This document shows, in pieces, positions 30,887 to 41,374 of a stretch of DNA of 64,000 bases (positions within the stretch are counted from its first letter, which is position 1; each line of letters starts with the position of its first letter). The notes beneath the pieces were generated by a model. The model was not told the DNA's origin and did not search any database. It saw nothing but the letters and a program-made list of their open reading frames with translations. This DNA comes from Hippopus hippopus. Taxonomy: Eukaryota > Mollusca > Bivalvia > Cardiida > Cardiidae. Both the position numbers and the translations under genes were made by a program. The DNA is taken from contig OX328103.1 in the NCBI GenBank assembly GCA_946811185.2, forward strand, positions 2,728,001 to 2,792,000, written 5' to 3'.

Positions 30887-31189
30887 TCCGAACCCCGGTA
30901 CTGTACAGGACTCAAGAATAGGGGGTAGCTGGTTTGATCCCTGGCTTGGCCAATTCCTGTCCGAGGATTGATGATAGTCATGACAGGATTCATTCTTCTC
31001 TCATACATGAACATTGTTTTGACAATGGTTGTGTGGAAAGGCAGCCTACGGCTTGGAATGAATATTGTGTGGAGTACTGGTAAAAGAAACTCCAGGAAAG
31101 CATGGATAGGTGCACTAGCCACTGCAATATAATTAAAACTATGTTGAAAATGGCGTTAACCAATGTATACAATGAACATACAATCAATC
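30887..31189 (+). mobile_element. tRNA-headed SINE with about 10-bp target duplication
   Basis: Head CCCCGGTACTGTACAGG and GGTTTGATCCCTGGCTTGG, body in the sense of the minus-strand copies at 33498, 36200 and 40684, tail ACAATCAATC. AGATGATAGT flanks it at 30877-30886 and 31190-31199. Body frames are not genes. Confidence 0.85.
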
Positions 31190-31319
31190 AGATGATAGTA
31201 TGATGTATGCGGAGTAAAAAAAAAAAGAAAAGAAAGTCATGTGTTGCTGAGTAAAATAGAAAGATACAGTTCTTCAAAAAAGATTACTCTTGTCAAAATT
31301 ACAGAAAATAGGCTTTCAT

Positions 31320-31490
31320 TTCAAACCTTAAATTATGAGATTTGTCTCCTTTTCCAACAATGTTTTCAAAAGTGCCTCTTTTCAATGGTTGTTAAAACTC
31401 CGGATTGTGTGGTAAAGGGATATGGCACATTTTTCAGTCTGCAAATGCTCTCAATATGGACCAATCTTAAACTTTGTCATCAGGTTACAT
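31320..31490. mobile_element. Two MITE-A fragments
   Basis: Reverse right half 31320-31425 (TTTTCCAACAATGTTTTCAA to GTGTGGTAAAGGGAT), then a forward long-arm piece 31425-31490 (CAGTCTGCAAATGCTCTCAA). Confidence 0.7.
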
Positions 31491-31535
31491 GTTCACTTGT
31501 TCACATGGCATAAGGATGCTTATATTTTACTTATA

Positions 31536-31792
31536 AGCCATGCTCTGTGATCAGGGGGTTTAATGAATCTGCAAAAAGCATTGATTCATGTCAGCCTGCA
31601 GAGTTTGCACAGGCAGACCTGGATTGAAATTTTCCGCTATTGTTAGATTTTCTGCTGCATGTTCAAGGGCCATTCTACCTCTAGATTCAGTAGCTCATTT
31701 GACAAAAATAGATTTTTATGGATCCATAATTATTTCATGACTTGCTTGGTATAAAGCATCATGGACCCTCTTTTGCCACAATGTGGTTCATT
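31536..31792. mobile_element. Element G, diverged copy in opposite orientation
   Basis: AGCCATGCTCTGTGATCAGG end, hairpin TCAGCCTGCAGAGTTTGCAC / AGGCAGACCTGGATTG, TTTATGGATCCATAATTATT and right end CACAATGTGGTTCA. Confidence 0.7.
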
Positions 31793-32087
31793 TAATTTGT
31801 TGTCTGCAAATTCTTTCACTTTGGAGCAGTCTAAACACTCATCTACACTGGCAAACATTTGTTTCCAAACACCACCCAACTTTTGCTTGGTGTTGCTTGG
31901 TCATTTTTGTCCATAAGTTGTTTACACTGCAACAAACAATGGCATACAATGCTTGGTGGTGTTTGAAGATCATGTGATGCATGTGATGCATCCATCACAT
32001 GACATAATAAGGGTTAGATTTTACATTCAATTTGTCGTCTGCAAATGCTTTCAATGTGAACCAGTATAAACTTCTGTCATCTTGGTC
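31793..32087 (+). mobile_element. MITE-A long-arm fragments
   Basis: TTGTTGTCTGCAAATTCTTTC at 31796 and TTTGTCGTCTGCAAATGC at 32030 are long-arm pieces without hairpins. Between them is a stretch with the direct repeat CATGTGATGCATG / CATCACATGACATAAT and no recognisable gene. Confidence 0.6.
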
Positions 32088-32091
32088 CGTA

Positions 32092-32253
32092 TTCACCAAT
32101 CATTCTTAAGAACGTTCTTAGTCTTTTTCTCCCAAGATTTTCTAGATTAGAAAGTTACACAACTTCTTACTGGCTAAACAACATGGTTTAAATCTATATA
32201 ATTAGACCAAGAATGTTCTCAAGATTTGTAGGTGAATATGGAGCTTGGTGAAG
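32092..32253. mobile_element. Foldback element H, copy 1
   Basis: CCGTATTCACCAATCATTC and GTAGGTGAATATGGAG are inverted ends; AAGAACGTTCTTAGTC pairs with GACCAAGAATGTTCTC. Inserted in a MITE-A long end: CTTGG occurs on both sides. A second copy lies at 48328, and a fragment near 21700-21830 shares its interior (CCTATTGGCTAAACAA). Confidence 0.7.
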
Positions 32254-32456
32254 ACCGAAAATTTCACATGACATAATGGTGGTTAAATTCAGGCAGAAGA
32301 TCTGTCTGCATTGGGGATTACCTGTTGAAATAAATCATAGCATTATCCCCGTAGTTTATGGGCATCATGATGACAAATCTAAAGGTCTTACAATAAAATA
32401 AAACAACTACGCAGAAAGTTCTGTGGCAATATTAACAATTTACAGAACAAATACTT

Positions 32457-32669
32457 TTAACTCATTTCATATCACAGAAGACACCAGAAGCTTTTTCAGA
32501 CAATGTAGATCAAGATCAGACTGCACAGAACATGCAGTCTGATCTATGATCTACACTGTCCACTACTTTAATACAGGTTATGAATTAATCATCTCTTGAT
32601 CTTGTAGCAGAAATGTATTTGTAGCCTTTGAGAAAATGCAACTTCTTTACTCAGCAGTGAAAGAGTTAA
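32457..32669 (+). mobile_element. MITE-B, intact
   Basis: TTAACTCATTTCATATCACA start, GACACCAGAAGCTTTTTC, complete hairpin (AATGTAGATCAAGATCAGAC...CAGTCTGATCTATGATCTAC), TCTTGATCTTGTAGCAG, end GTGAAAGAGTTAA. 213 bp, the same length as the copy at 14816. Confidence 0.85.
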
Positions 32670-32907
32670 TACCTCTCCAGTTGACAAATTTGGATAACTT
32701 TGTTGGAAAAGGAGCACTTGCTTGTATGAAGTAATTGCTTTGCCCCTATTTTCCCCCACAGTGTTTTTATATTCATTTAAACTTTATCTTTCTCTTTCCT
32801 TTAAATTTCTGACTGTCGTATGATTTGTAACATTTTGGTCTGTCTGAAAAAAAAGCTTTTACAGTTACTAACAGGTCACTTTTGTGGACTTCATATAGAC
32901 ATGTTCA

Positions 32908-33180
32908 ACCAAATACTGAACGACAAAATTTTGGACTTGATCAAATTGAAAGCATTTGCAGACGACAAATAAATTTGGCTTTCTTGTTAGAATTTGATTC
33001 TGAAAGAGTCGAAAACGTGGGTAAAGGAGAGAATGGTGGTTTCCAGTATTTCTCCTTTTCTCACAATATTTTCTTCCCTTTCAAAGACAAATCCCACTAT
33101 TAAAACATCATTCAATTAGTCGTCTGCAAATGCTTTCAATTTAGCCCAGTCTAAAACTTTGTTGTCTGGTAAAGAGTTAA
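32908..33180. mobile_element. MITE-A, long-long variant
   Basis: Left: CAAATTGAAAGCATTTGCAG; right: TCTGCAAATGCTTTCAATTT and GTCTGGTAAAGAGTTAA. Both halves are long arms. The centre is GAATGGTGGTTTCCAGTATT. Second example of the symmetrical architecture. Confidence 0.85.
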
Positions 33181-33497
33181 GAAATACAGTGAGAAAACCT
33201 GATTATGGTTTTGACATCTAAGCTATAATGCAAGGTAATGGGAGTCAAGTGCATTGAATTTATTTCGAATTTCATGAGAATTTTCCTTTAACTTTTCCTA
33301 ATGCCCTATAGGTGATTATTTTTGTTGAATTTCTGCCACTTTTACCAATTTCAGTTCATGGAATTCAATTATTCTTTTACAACGAGTACCATATAAATTC
33401 AATTTAAAGATTCAAAACATCATTGGCAAAGACAGTCAGTCTCACATTGGTCAGAAAATTTTGAACTAAAACAGTAGGTGACTGAACCATGCCCCAC

Positions 33498-33795
33498 TGA
33501 TTGATTGAATGGTGTTTAACACCGTTTTCAACATTATTACAGTTTTATCGTGCCAGCCAGTGTACCTGTCCATGCATTCCTGGAGCTTCTTTTACCAGTA
33601 CTCTGCACAATATTCTTCAAAGCCACTTGCTGCTTTCCCACATAACCATTGTCGAAACAATGATCAGGGGTGAGAGAGCAATGCATCCTATCGCAATGAC
33701 TACCATCAATCCTTGGAAAGAAATAAACTGAGCCAGGGATCAAACCAGCAACCCCCTTTTTCTTGAGTCTTGTACGCTACAGACTGCACTACCTG
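33498..33795 (-). mobile_element. tRNA-headed SINE
   Basis: Tail TGATTGATTGAATGG at the left, body CATTCCTGGAGCTTCTTTTA and CTACCATCAATCCTTGGAAA, head AGGGATCAAACCAGCAACCC at the right. Frames across it are repeat-derived. Confidence 0.85.
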
Positions 33796-33816
33796 AACAG
33801 TATCCGAAATGACATA

Positions 33817-34311
33817 TTTAAGACTCTTCCAAAATGAAAGCATCTAAATCTAAAAAGGCAATTTCAGAAGTGAAACAAATGAACTAAAGATCTTTGAACA
33901 AATAGAAAAAATTATGGGAGGAGGAAATGCCGATTACCAGCATTTTCTCCTTTTCCCATAATGTTCCCTTCTTCCTCAGGGTCATTGCAAACACCAAATC
34001 ATTTGGTAAAGGGTTGTCGTCTGCAAATACTTTTAATTTAGATCGGACTAAAGTTTTGTCGTTTCACATAGGGCTAAACAGATTGTTTCTTGACCAGATT
34101 ACAAAATTTTAGCCTTGTCCAAATTGAAAGCATTTGCAGACGACAAATTAAATGTTATTCAAAACATAAAATTTGTCTTCTATAGAGTAGAAGACATTGT
34201 GGGAAAAGGAGAAAATGCTGGTTACCAGCATTTTCTCCTTTTCCTGCAAGGTTTTCTAAAGCCTTCTTTCTCTGGGACGTTAAAAGTCGGCAGCGTGCTG
34301 TAAAGGGTTAA
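33817..34311. mobile_element. Cluster: MITE-A reverse, long-arm fragment, MITE-A reverse
   Basis: 33817-34014 ends TTTGGTAAAGGGTT and is fused to a forward long-arm piece (GTCGTCTGCAAATACTTTTA, 34015-34077). 34080-34311 is an intact reverse copy with perfect hairpin GCTGGTTACCAGC and CTGTAAAGGGTTAA end. Confidence 0.8.
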
Positions 34312-34665
34312 GCAGACAAGATCAAACTTTGATGCAGACGTGCGCTGCAGCAAATATTCAGAGAATTTGAAGCCGCCTAAAATTTGTCCATCTCTAGTAA
34401 ATAACTTTCAGTTTTTCTCCACAAATAGAAATTTACTGACACCCAGGCTTATTACGAAAGAAACAGCCAGGTTTTCCTTCAAATTCCTCGCAAAATTACA
34501 CCAAAATGACAGCATCTTACACATCAATTTTTCAATATTAGGATAATTTCGCTGTTTGCAAAATATCTTGAAGGAAAGTTGAGAAATAATTTGTCAGAGT
34601 ATAGACCAATTTTACCATCCTATGTCAGCGTTTTCCCCAGAGTACCATAAACTGTTTTAAAATTT

Positions 34666-35062
34666 AATTAGCCCTTTGTTACACAAATTTTTTTTAGACT
34701 TGTCCGAATTAAAAGCATTTGCAGACAACAAATTACTTGATATTCAAAATTTAAAAATTTGTCTTTCATGGGGTAGAAAACATTGTGGAAAAGGAGAAAA
34801 TGCTGGTTACCAGCATATTCCCTTTTTTCCACAATGTTTTCAAAAGCTTTCTTTCTAAAAATTTTAGACTTGTCCCTTTTTGAAGGTGTTTACAGACAAA
34901 AAATTAAATGTGGCTCAAAAAATGGAAGTTTTTTAAAAGGGTAGAAAACAGAGTGGAAAAAGAGACAATGCTAGTGAGAAGCATTTTTTTCCTTTTCTGA
35001 CAATGTTTTCAAAGGCCCTCTTTCTCAAGATTGCTAAAACTCAGGATTGCGTGGAAGCGTCA
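34666..35062 (-). mobile_element. Two reverse MITE-A copies, the first truncated into the second
   Basis: First: hairpin GCTGGTTACCAGC, stops at CTTTCTTTCTAAA. Second starts at ATTTTAGACTTGTCCC and has a poor hairpin (ACAATGCTAGTGAGAAGC). The junction lacks TTAA, suggesting recombination between copies. Confidence 0.75.
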
Positions 35063-35212
35063 AGGATAAAAAGCTCATAATTATTCATTACAATGCTCTA
35101 AAATCACATTACAGATGGCAATAAGAAGCAAACTTTACTTCAGTTTTGAAAATTCAATTTCATTTTTGTATGTTTTTTTTTGCAATCTAGTTTTGAGCAA
35201 CTAAAAGAAGGA

Positions 35213-35525
35213 AAAACTAGAGCTGTCACTGAATGTGACTTAATACCCCCACCAGCACTTTGACAGAAACAGGCAATTTAACAAAAAATTTTCTAAGTTC
35301 AAGGGGAGATTACCCTTGAATCGTAAGGAGTAGATGATCGAAAACTGCGTCTTGCACAACTTCAGTATACGATCAATGTATCAACAAACTTTCAATACAA
35401 TAGCAGCAAAACTGTAGGAGGAGTTCGCGACACAAAATTACTAGTCACACGGACGGACACACAGACGGACACACAGGCTGATTCCAGTATACCCCCAAAA
35501 ACATTCGTTTTGCTGGGGTATAAAA
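35213..35525. repeat. Dispersed repeat X, copy 2
   Basis: AACTAGAGCTGTCACTGAAT to GTTTTGCTGGGGTATAA, with the ACGGAC-rich segment shorter than in copy 1 (5308). Confidence 0.85.
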
Positions 35526-35774
35526 AACCTTTATACTCTTAACCAGGACAATTTGTATTGAAAAATAAAATTGTCCTAAAAGAATATATTTTCTATTTTC
35601 AAAAAAGCATAGAAAAACATTTTGAGTTGATCTACATTACATTTTCCTAGATATAAAAATGACAGAAATATAAATTTAAGTAAAACAAAATTAAAATTAA
35701 GAAAAATACAACAAAGGTTTTATAGGACAGTGCTCTGAGTCTGCATGTACCAATCATCCTTTCATGAACCCAGG

Positions 35775-36127
35775 CCCAAGGTAAAAGGCTTTTGAAAACA
35801 TTGTAGGAAAAGGAGAAATGACGGTAACTAGCATTTTCTCCTTTTTCCACAGTGTTTTCCACCCTTCTAAGAACAAATTTCAAGTTTTGAGTCTCACTTT
35901 AATTGTCGTCTAGAAATGCTTTTAATTTGGACAAGTCAAAAATTTTGTCGTTTAGTAAAGAGTTAACATTCCTGAGGAAGACAATGCTGGTAACTAGCAT
36001 GTTTTGTTTTCCCACGTTTTCTACCCTTTCACAGAAAAATTCCATCATTTCATCCATGTATAATTTGTCGTCTGCAAACACTTTCAAATTGGACATGTCT
36101 AAAATTCTGTCATTTGGTAGAGGGTTA
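35775..36127 (+). mobile_element. MITE-A array, two forward copies sharing TTAA
   Basis: 35775-35966 (left short arm lost; hairpin with ACGGTAACTAGC) and 35963-36127 (hairpin shortened, AATGCTGGTAACTAGCATG). The shared TTAA is at 35963-35966. Confidence 0.8.
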
Positions 36128-36171
36128 AAAAAGGCTAAATCAAAACTGTCACAGATGTTGATTTTCAGATA

Positions 36172-36699
36172 CATTACTCTTTACCAAACAATATTTTGAT
36201 TGATCGATTGATTGTATGGTGTTTGGCGCCGTTTTCAACATTATTTCAGTTATATCGCAGCGGCCAGTTCACCTATCCATGCGTTCCTGGAGTCTCTTTT
36301 ACCAGTACTTCGCACAATTTTCTTTCCAAGCCACTGGCTGCTTTCCCACATAATCATTGTCGAAACAATGGTCAGCAGTGGGAGAGGAATGAATCCTGCC
36401 GCACTAACTATCATCAATCCTCGGAAAGAAACTGGCCGAGCCAGGGGTCATGGCCAGGGATCGAACCCTGGACCCCGTGTTCTCAAGTCATGCACGCTAC
36501 CAACTGAGCTACCGGGGCTCTGCCAATATTTTGAACATGTCCAAACTGAAAGCTTTTGCAGATGACAAATTAAATGTGAGTCAATGATGACACTTGTTTA
36601 TGGATGGGTAGAAAACACTATGGAAAATGGAGAAAATGCTGGTTACATAAAAAAGTTTTCAAAGCCTTCTTTCTTTAGGTCTTTGTCTGGGAAAGTTTT
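36172..36699 (-). mobile_element. MITE-A, reverse, split by a SINE
   Basis: ACTCTTTACCAAACAATATT before the SINE; AACATGTCCAAACTGAAAGC after it. The right hairpin arm is reduced (GCTGGTTACATAAAAAAG). Confidence 0.8.
36200..36523 (-). mobile_element. tRNA-headed SINE, most complete copy, 11-bp target duplication
   Basis: Minus-strand head: CCCCGGTAGCTCAGTTGGTA (box A), then CCAGGGTTCGATCCCTGG (box B), both close to tRNA consensus. Tail TTGATTGATCGATTGATTG at the left. CAATATTTTGA at 36189-36199 and 36524-36534 is the target duplication. The two overlapping open frames across it are artefacts. Confidence 0.9.
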
Positions 36700-36926
36700 G
36701 AGCATTTACCACACAATCCTGAAGTCAACGACTATAACTAGAGATGACTTTTGAAATCATTGTGGTAAAAGGAGAAAATGCTGGTAACCAGCATTTTCTC
36801 CTTTTCCCGCAATGTTTTCTACCATTTCAAAGACAGAAATCATCTTTTGAGCTACACTGAATTTGTCGTCTGCACATGCTTTCAATTTGGACGAGTCCAC
36901 AATTTCATCATGTGGTACAGGGATAA
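36700..36926 (+). mobile_element. MITE-A, forward, intact hairpin
   Basis: AGCATTTACCACACAATCC, hairpin GCTGGTAACCAGC, long arm GTCGTCTGCACATGCTTTC, end TGTGGTACAGGGATAA. Confidence 0.85.
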
Positions 36927-37019
36927 AAAAGCATACCAGTGCAGAAAGATGCAGTGTAGAAATCCTTTTTACTTTAACAAAACATTGAAGTCAGACAAAA
37001 AACAAAGCAAGGAAATAAG

Positions 37020-38026
37020 ACAAAACATCGTAAGATTGTTACCAGCTTTTTCCCCTTCTCCACAAGGTTTTCTGGGCTTTCATAGACAAATCCCATCATC
37101 TGAGCTACATTTCAGTTGTCGTCTGCAAATGTGTTGAAACTGGACAAGTCTAGAATTTTGTTTTCCGGTATTAACTCATTACCACACAGCAAAATTTTAG
37201 ACCTATCCAAATTGAAAGCATTTGCTGACGACAATTTCAAAGTGGCTCAAACGGTGCAATTTTGCTTTGATTGGGTAGAAAACTGTGGGAAAAGGAGAAA
37301 ATGCTGGTTACCAGCATTTTCTCCTTTTCCCACAATGTTTTCAAAAGGCTTCTTCCTCAGGGGTGTTAAAAGTTTTCATTGTGTGGTAAAGGGTTAAATC
37401 TAACTAAACAACAAAATTTAAGACTTGTCCAAACTGAAAATTTTTTCAGATGACAATAAAACATAACTCAAAAAAGAAATTTATATTTGAAAGGTTAGAA
37501 GACATTGTGGGAAAATAAGAAAATGCTTTTTACCAGCATTTTCTTCTTTACCCACAATGTTTTCAACAATTTTCATAGCAAGTGTCGTCAATAGTTGAGG
37601 TTGTGTACCATAAACTTCTAGACTTATCCAAATTGAAAGCATATGCAGACATTAAAATAGATATTGTTAATTTAATGATGACAATTTGTCTTCAAAAGGG
37701 TAGAAAATGTTGAAAATAGCAAAAATGAACGTTACCAGCATTTTCTCCTTTTCTCACAATGTTTTCTGAAGCCTTCCACCTCAAGGTTAATTAAAGTCAG
37801 AATTGTGTAGTACAGTATTAACTTTTTATGAAAGGAGAATTCTAGACTTGTCCAGATTGAAAGCTTTTGCAGACAACAAATTATATGTGGTGCAATGATG
37901 CAATATTCCACTAAAGGAGTAAAAAACACAGTACGTTACCAGCATTTTCTCCTTTTCCGACAATTTTTTTTCCAAGCCTTCCACCTAAAGGTTTTTGAAA
38001 CTCAAGAATGTGTGGTAATGGGTTAA
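37020..38026. mobile_element. MITE-A array of five copies
   Basis: Forward 37020-37174 (left part lost), reverse 37171-37397 (intact), reverse 37394-37610, reverse 37605-37821, reverse 37818-38026. TTAA is shared at 37171, 37394 and 37818; the junction at 37605 has decayed to ACCATAAAC. Hairpins decline in quality from left to right. Confidence 0.85.
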
Positions 38027-38204
38027 GAATGCCAGATCAAGAGAAACGAAGATGTTGATTTTTAGAAACGGAAATCAACATATTGGTGCCAAACGACACA
38101 TTCATTGCACTCACTCACTCCAAAACCAATATCCTGATGTAAGCATAAAAAAACATTAAAGTTAGACAAAAACAAAAAAATGGAAAGTAAGACAAAAAAA
38201 ATTC

Positions 38205-38925
38205 AAGCTTATTTTTCCAAGAATTGAAAGCATTAATCTTGCGGACAAAAAATTTAATGTGGCTCAAAAGACAGAATTTGTCTTAAAATAGGTAGAAACC
38301 ACTGTGAAACAGGAGAAAATGCTGGTTACCAAAATACTAGTTGTCAGCATTTTCTTCTTTTCTCACAATTTTTTAAAAGCCCACTACCTCACGGTCATTA
38401 AAACCCAGGATTGCTTGGTAAAACCAACAAATCTTGGACCTGTCCAAACTGAAAGCGGTTGCAGATGACTACTTATTAACTCTTTACCAAACAGCAAAAT
38501 TTTAGACACGTCCAAATTCAAAGCATTTGAGGACGACAAAACATATGTGACTCAAAAAATTATTTTTTGTGTAAGGGTACAAAACATTGTGGAAAATGAG
38601 AAAATACTACTTACTGGTATTTTCTTCTTGTCCAACAGTGTTTTCAAAAGCTTTCTCTCTCAGGGTTGTTAAAAAATGGGATTGTGTGGTAAAGGGTAAA
38701 CCCTTTACCACACGATGCCGACTTTTAATGACCCTGGAAAAGAAGCCTTTTGAAAACAGAGTGGGAAAAGGAGAAAATGCTGGTAACCAGCATTTTCTCC
38801 TTTTCCCACAATGTTTTCTACCCTTTCAAAGACAAATTGCACTATTCAAGCTACACTGAAATTGTCGTCTGCAAATGCTTTGAATTTGGACAAGGCCAAA
38901 ATTTTACCATCTGGTAAAGGGTTTA
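38205..38925. mobile_element. MITE-A cluster of three copies and a fragment
   Basis: Reverse 38205-38425 (11-bp insert at the hairpin centre, AAAATACTAGTTG), long-arm fragment 38425-38475, reverse 38476-38699, forward 38697-38925. The last is a good copy (GCTGGTAACCAGC, ends ACCCTTTACCACACG and GGTAAAGGGTTTA). Confidence 0.8.
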
Positions 38926-38944
38926 GACATTACATAACTGTCTT

Positions 38945-39540
38945 GTTTCTAGGATACTGTCCAATTTGACAGCATTTGAATAATTATGACAGTATCATCA
39001 AATATGAGGTCCTGCATGGCTCAGTGCTAAAGTGTTGAACTTGTAACCTGGAGGCCTTGGGTTCAAGCCTCACTGGAAGCACTGGCATTTTGGTTGGAGT
39101 GCCTTTGGGTAAGACACTTCAGTGCCCTAGCCTAGTACTGGTGAAACCCTGAACATATATAAATATAATAAATTATGAGCTGCCACCATGCTTTGAAGGA
39201 AATAACGTTGAAAGCAGCGTAAAACACTTTTCAATTGATCGATCAAACATCAAATACGGCTGAAGTGATGAGATTTGTATTTGAAAGGATTGAAATTGTT
39301 GTGGATAAAGTGAAAATGCTGGTAACCATCATGCTTTGAAGGAAATAATATTGAAAGCAGCGTAAAACACTTTTCAATTGATCGATCAAACATCAAATAC
39401 AGCTGAAGTGATGGGATTTGTGTTTGAAAGGTTTGAAATTGTTGTGAAAAAGGAGAAAATGCTGGTAACCAGCATTTTCTCCTTTTTCCACAATGGTTTC
39501 AAAAACCTTATTCCACAAGGTCATTAAAATATGCTGTAAA
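38945..39540 (-). mobile_element. MITE-A, reverse, with SINE insertion and 143-bp internal duplication
   Basis: CTGTCCAATTTGACAGC is the long arm before the SINE; CAAATACGGCTGAAGTGATG resumes after it. ATGCTTTGAAGGAAATAA occurs at 39188 and 39331, a 143-bp tandem duplication covering the SINE 3' end and MITE interior. The last hairpin half (AGCATTTTCTCCTTTTTCC) follows the second unit. Confidence 0.85.
39005..39247 (+). mobile_element. tRNA-headed SINE with 9-bp target duplication
   Basis: Head CCTGCATGGCTCAGTGC (box A) and GGGTTCAAGCCTCAC (box B); body TGCCTTTGGGTAAGACACTT; tail TCAATTGATCGATCAAA. CATCAAATA flanks at 38996-39004 and 39248-39256. Same type as 13277 and 61336. Confidence 0.85.
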
Positions 39541-39717
39541 AAATATGCAATATCATTTCTTTAAAGGTTGACAATGCCGTAAATAGAACTTTTTGAAGGA
39601 AATATGGTATTAAATATCTTTCATTAAAGAAAATGAGCACCGGGGAACCTGCATTAATGACCTCTAAAATACTTTTCCCCTTGAAAAATTTACATAACTA
39701 AAAGGTTTGATAATGCA

Positions 39718-40215
39718 GTCTTTCCCAAACAACAAAATTTTACACTAGTCCAAACTGAAGGCATTTGCAGATGACAAAGGTAGCTCATATAATGACATGT
39801 CTCTGAAGAGGGAGAAAACATTGTGGGAAAAGGAGAAAATGCTGGTTATCAGCATTTTTCCTTTTATTACAATGTTTTCAAAAGCTTTCTTCTCCAGGGT
39901 CGTCAAAACTCAGGATTTTGTGGTAAAGGGTTTACCAAACCACAAAAATTTACACCAGTCCAAACTGAAAGCATTTGCAGATGAGGAAATAAATGTGCTT
40001 CAAAACCAGAAATTTGATTTACAAAGGGTTGAAAACATTGTGGAAAATGGAGAAAACGCTGGTTACCATTTTGCGACCTGTCAAAAATTGAAACATTTGA
40101 AGATAAAAATTAGAACAAGGCTAAAATGATGGAATTTGGTTTTGAACGGTTAGAAGACATTGTGGGAAAAGAATTACCAGCATTACAAGCACTTTCTCCT
40201 CCCACAGGCTAAAGA
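39718..40215 (-). mobile_element. Three reverse MITE-A copies, progressively truncated
   Basis: 39718-39933 (hairpin GCTGGTTATCAGC, end GTGGTAAAGGGTTTA), 39927-40072 (stops after ACGCTGGTTACCATTTTG), 40072-40215 (TTGAAACATTTGAAGAT long arm, hairpin TTACCAGCATTACAAGC). Confidence 0.75.
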
Positions 40216-40294
40216 TGTTTACTGCAGGGTTGTACACTCACATATTGTTATAGGATATCTTTTAGTGTGCATGCCTGATTTCCAGCCTGTACGT

Positions 40295-40620
40295 TGTCTG
40301 AGCATGTCATATTCTTCGAAGATTCGACCTGTCTGCTATGATGCATCACCCATCTCATATACAGGGGAAAAGTAGGGCTTATACTGAAGCTATTACCCAA
40401 GCCTGTAGAGGGTGTTCTAATAAATGTCCGGTGCATAGGTTACATGCTAGCTGATCATAGCTGAATGAATCGCACCAGGTAGCGTTTTATACAGTAAACA
40501 TTTATTTTATTTTAAAATTCAAAGTACCGACTGTCGTTTTGAAAAGTAGTCCAGTTCTGTACCCAGAATGCCCAAATCAGATGTGTATTTGAAGAATGCC
40601 ATCTAGTGGAAGATAATGCT
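40295..40620. repeat. Dispersed repeat Y, copy 1 (inverted relative to 59446)
   Basis: ATTCTTCGAAGATTCGACCT, GGGCTTATACTGAAGCTATT, ATCATAGCTGAATGAATCGC and GAATGCCATCTAG all occur in reverse complement at 59446-59760. About 320 bp at high similarity. No ORF or TIR is apparent. Confidence 0.8.
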
Positions 40621-40683
40621 AGTCTGTACTAAAAACACAGAAATATTGAAAGTTAAAGGTTGTTTTGGTTTGAACATTAAAAT

Positions 40684-41016
40684 GAATGATTGATTGATTG
40701 ATTGATTGGTTATAAGGAGTTTAACACCATTTTCAACAATATTTCAGTAATATCGCAGTGGCCAGTGCACCTATCCATGCTTTCCTGGAGTTTCTTTTAC
40801 CAGTATTCCACGCAATATTCTTTCGAGCCACTGGCTGCTTTCCCACATAACCATCATCCAAACATTATGGTCAGAGGTGAGAGAGGAATGAATCCTGTAG
40901 CAATGACTATCATCAATCCTCGGAAAGAAAGTGGTCGAGCTGGGGATTGAACCAACATCGAACCAGCAACCCTCTGTTCTCAAGTCCTGTGTGCTACCAA
41001 CTAAGCTACCAGGTCT
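40684..41016 (-). mobile_element. tRNA-headed SINE with (GATT)n tail
   Basis: Tail GATTGATTGATTGATTGG at the left; body ATGCTTTCCTGGAGTTTC; head at the right with TGCTACCAACTAAGCTACC (box A complement). It carries an internal duplication, TTGAACCAACATCGAACC. Confidence 0.85.
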
Positions 41017-41049
41017 TGGCACATCAAAATGAAAATGGACAGTTTATTA

Positions 41050-41100
41050 GATCAGACTAGAAAGTCTATGCAGTCTGATCATGATATGCACTGTGCACAA
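41050..41100. repeat. GATC-type hairpin core, short
   Basis: AGATCAGACTAGAAAG, TGCAGTCTGATCATGATATG. Confidence 0.5.
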
Positions 41101-41145
41101 TAGAAGCTGAAGTTGTGAGAGGCATTTCTCTATGTTAAATTCAGG

Positions 41146-41374
41146 TTAACTCTTTACCAAACGACAAAAAATTAGACTGGTCCAAATTGAAAGGATTTGC
41201 AGACGACAAATTAAACGTAACTGAAATGATGATTTTTGTTTTGGATGGGGAAGACAACATTGTGGGAAAAGGAGAAAATGCTGGATACCAGCATTTTCTC
41301 CTTTTCCCACAATGTTTTCAAAAGCCTTCTCCTACAGGGGCGTCAAAACTCAGGATTGTGTGGTAACGGGATAA
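41146..41374 (-). mobile_element. MITE-A, reverse, intact
   Basis: TTAACTCTTTACCAAACGAC start, long arm GGATTTGCAGACGACAAATT, perfect hairpin except centre GCTGGATACCAGC, end GTGGTAACGGGATAA. The right TTAA flank is mutated to ATAA and is the start of a minisatellite. Confidence 0.95.

Noticed and set aside
35899..36199. Frames on both strands over two forward MITE-A copies
   Set aside because: They consist of recurrent MITE-A peptide words and have no independent support.
36440..36523. tRNA gene on the minus strand
   Set aside because: tRNA-like boxes belong to a SINE with several copies in the window.
36196..36565. Overlapping frames of 103 and 117 codons
   Set aside because: They lie in a SINE with a target duplication and differ in phase; repeat-derived.
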